Source: Verrucomicrobiales bacterium
GTDB lineage: Bacteria; Verrucomicrobiota; Verrucomicrobiia; Verrucomicrobiales; DEV007
Assembly: GCA_022361255.1 (NCBI GenBank)
Contig: JAKSBG010000341.1
Span: 1-37,483 of the forward strand
Reading direction: 5' to 3'
DNA length: 37,483 nt
Under the pieces are notes generated by a model, which was not told where the DNA came from, ran no database searches, and saw nothing but the letters and a program-made list of their open reading frames with translations. The translations under genes were made by a program, and so were the position numbers. Positions 36,262 through 37,483 of this stretch are shown one piece after another. Position 1 is the stretch's first letter, and every line of letters starts with the position of its first letter.

Positions 36262-37483
36262 TCAATACCGGGCCTTCTTCCGCTTTACTTTCAACGGTGC
36301 TTCCCCGCTTTCCTTCTTCAGCTTGTTGATCTGATCGCGAATCAGGGCGGCGCGCTCGAATTCCAGCTTTTGGGCGGCTTCCTGCATTTCCTCTTCCAGT
36401 TCGCGAATGACCGCGAGGGTGTCGACATCTTCGCCGGTCTCGGCTACGAGAGACTGCTCCACCTCTTTTCCCCGCTGGTAGATCCGGAGCGTTTCCTGAT
36501 CGCCGCGTTTTACGGTGTGAGGAACGATCCCGTGTTTCTCATTGTGCTCCTGCTGCACGCGACGCCGGTATTCAGTGATGGAAATGAGGCTCTGAATCGA
36601 GTCGGTGACCTGGTCGGCAAACAGCACGGCCTCGCCGTTCACGTGGCGGGCGGCGCGCCCGACGGTCTGGATCAGGCTCGTTTCGCTTCGGAGAAATCCC
36701 TCTTTATCGGCGTCGAGAATGCAGACCAGGCTGACCTCGGGAAGATCGAGCCCCTCCCGAAGCAGGTTGATTCCGACGAGAATGTCGAATTCTGCAGCGC
36801 GCAGGCTGCGCAATATTTCGACCCGTTCGATTGCGTCGACATCTGCGTGAATATAGCGGACCCGCAGACCAACGTTGCGAAGATAGTCGGTCAGATCCTC
36901 TGCAGTTCGTTTTGTCAGAGTTGTGACGAGAACTCTCTCGCCTTTTTCGATCCGCTGCTGACAGAGCTCGATCGTTTCGTCGATCTGGCCTTTGAGCGGG
37001 CGGAGTGTCAGGATGGGGTCAAGCAGCCCGGTCGGGCGAATGATTTGCTCAACGATGAGGTCGGCTCCCTTTTTGGTGGGATCGAATTTTTCGATGGGCT
37101 GCTTGCTTCCGGAAATGCGGGGCAGTCGTTCAGGAACAAGCTCCTCCTCGCCGATTCGTTTCCGCTTGTGCGGGAGGTAACCTTTTCTGCCGGCGGTGGA
37201 GTTCTGAATCTCGAACTTCGCCGGAGTCGCGCTGACGTAGAGTCGCTGGCCGGTTGCGGCCATGTATTCGTCAAATTTGAGCGGTCGGTTGTCGAGCGCG
37301 CTGGGCAGTCGGAAACCGAAATCGACCAGAGTCTGCTTGCGCGAACGGTCGCCCTCATACATGCCGCCAATCTGGGGAATGCTGACGTGGGACTCGTCAA
37401 TGACGGTAAGGAAATCATCGGGGAAAAAATCGATGAGGGTGCCCGGTTTCGCTCCCGGGGGGCGTCCGGTGAGGTGGCGGGAA
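36262..37483 (-). CDS. uvrB: Excinuclease ABC subunit B (partial; start lies beyond window end)
   Basis: Frame stays open past 37362 as ...[98 protein letters not shown]. Confidence 0.97.
   Translation of the reverse strand, partial: SRHLTGRPPGAKPGTLIDFFPDDFLTVIDESHVSIPQIGGMYEGDRSRKQTLVDFGFRLPSALDNRPLKFDEYMAATGQRLYVSATPAKFEIQNSTAGRKGYLPHKRKRIGEEELVPERLPRISGSKQPIEKFDPTKKGADLIVEQIIRPTGLLDPILTLRPLKGQIDETIELCQQRIEKGERVLVTTLTKRTAEDLTDYLRNVGLRVRYIHADVDAIERVEILRSLRAAEFDILVGINLLREGLDLPEVSLVCILDADKEGFLRSETSLIQTVGRAARHVNGEAVLFADQVTDSIQSLISITEYRRRVQQEHNEKHGIVPHTVKRGDQETLRIYQRGKEVEQSLVAETGEDVDTLAVIRELEEEMQEAAQKLEFERAALIRDQINKLKKESGEAPLKVKRKKARY

Overview
The window is a gene-dense, fairly GC-rich bacterial chromosomal segment. 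The gene families and style suggest a marine PVC/Verrucomicrobia-like organism, but that is inference and was not tested. From left to right it contains: (i) a non-canonical Mrp/Mnh-type cation/H+ antiporter operon (E-F-G-DUF4040-B-C-D-D-two small membrane proteins-third NuoL/M-like subunit); (ii) a CE15-like esterase and a DUF1080 protein; (iii) an orphan possible wHTH + PD-(D/E)XK-like protein, recN, and a PhnP-like MBL hydrolase; (iv) an RND efflux pump with its HlyD adaptor; (v) an AEC transporter; (vi) a GH16 glycanase gene interrupted by one in-frame TAA; (vii) a tRNA with CAT anticodon and a NYN/OST-HTH protein; (viii) a sialate O-acetylesterase divergent from a sulfatase-alpha/beta-hydrolase fusion; (ix) a lipoprotein, an esterase, a lactonase, ilvC, a cysteine desulfurase, folC, a small outer-membrane beta-barrel, a short TPS-like secreted protein and uvrB (partial). 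The least expected signal is a family of short three-unit palindromic repeats (core TCAACCCTGTTGGATCA). It occurs three times: between convergent genes, directly against the start codon of the NYN gene, and in frame inside the cysteine desulfurase coding sequence. A second, unrelated GGAATGACGAA...CCCAAATA repeat forms the C-terminal tail of a small membrane protein. All calls are from reading the sequence; no database search was run.
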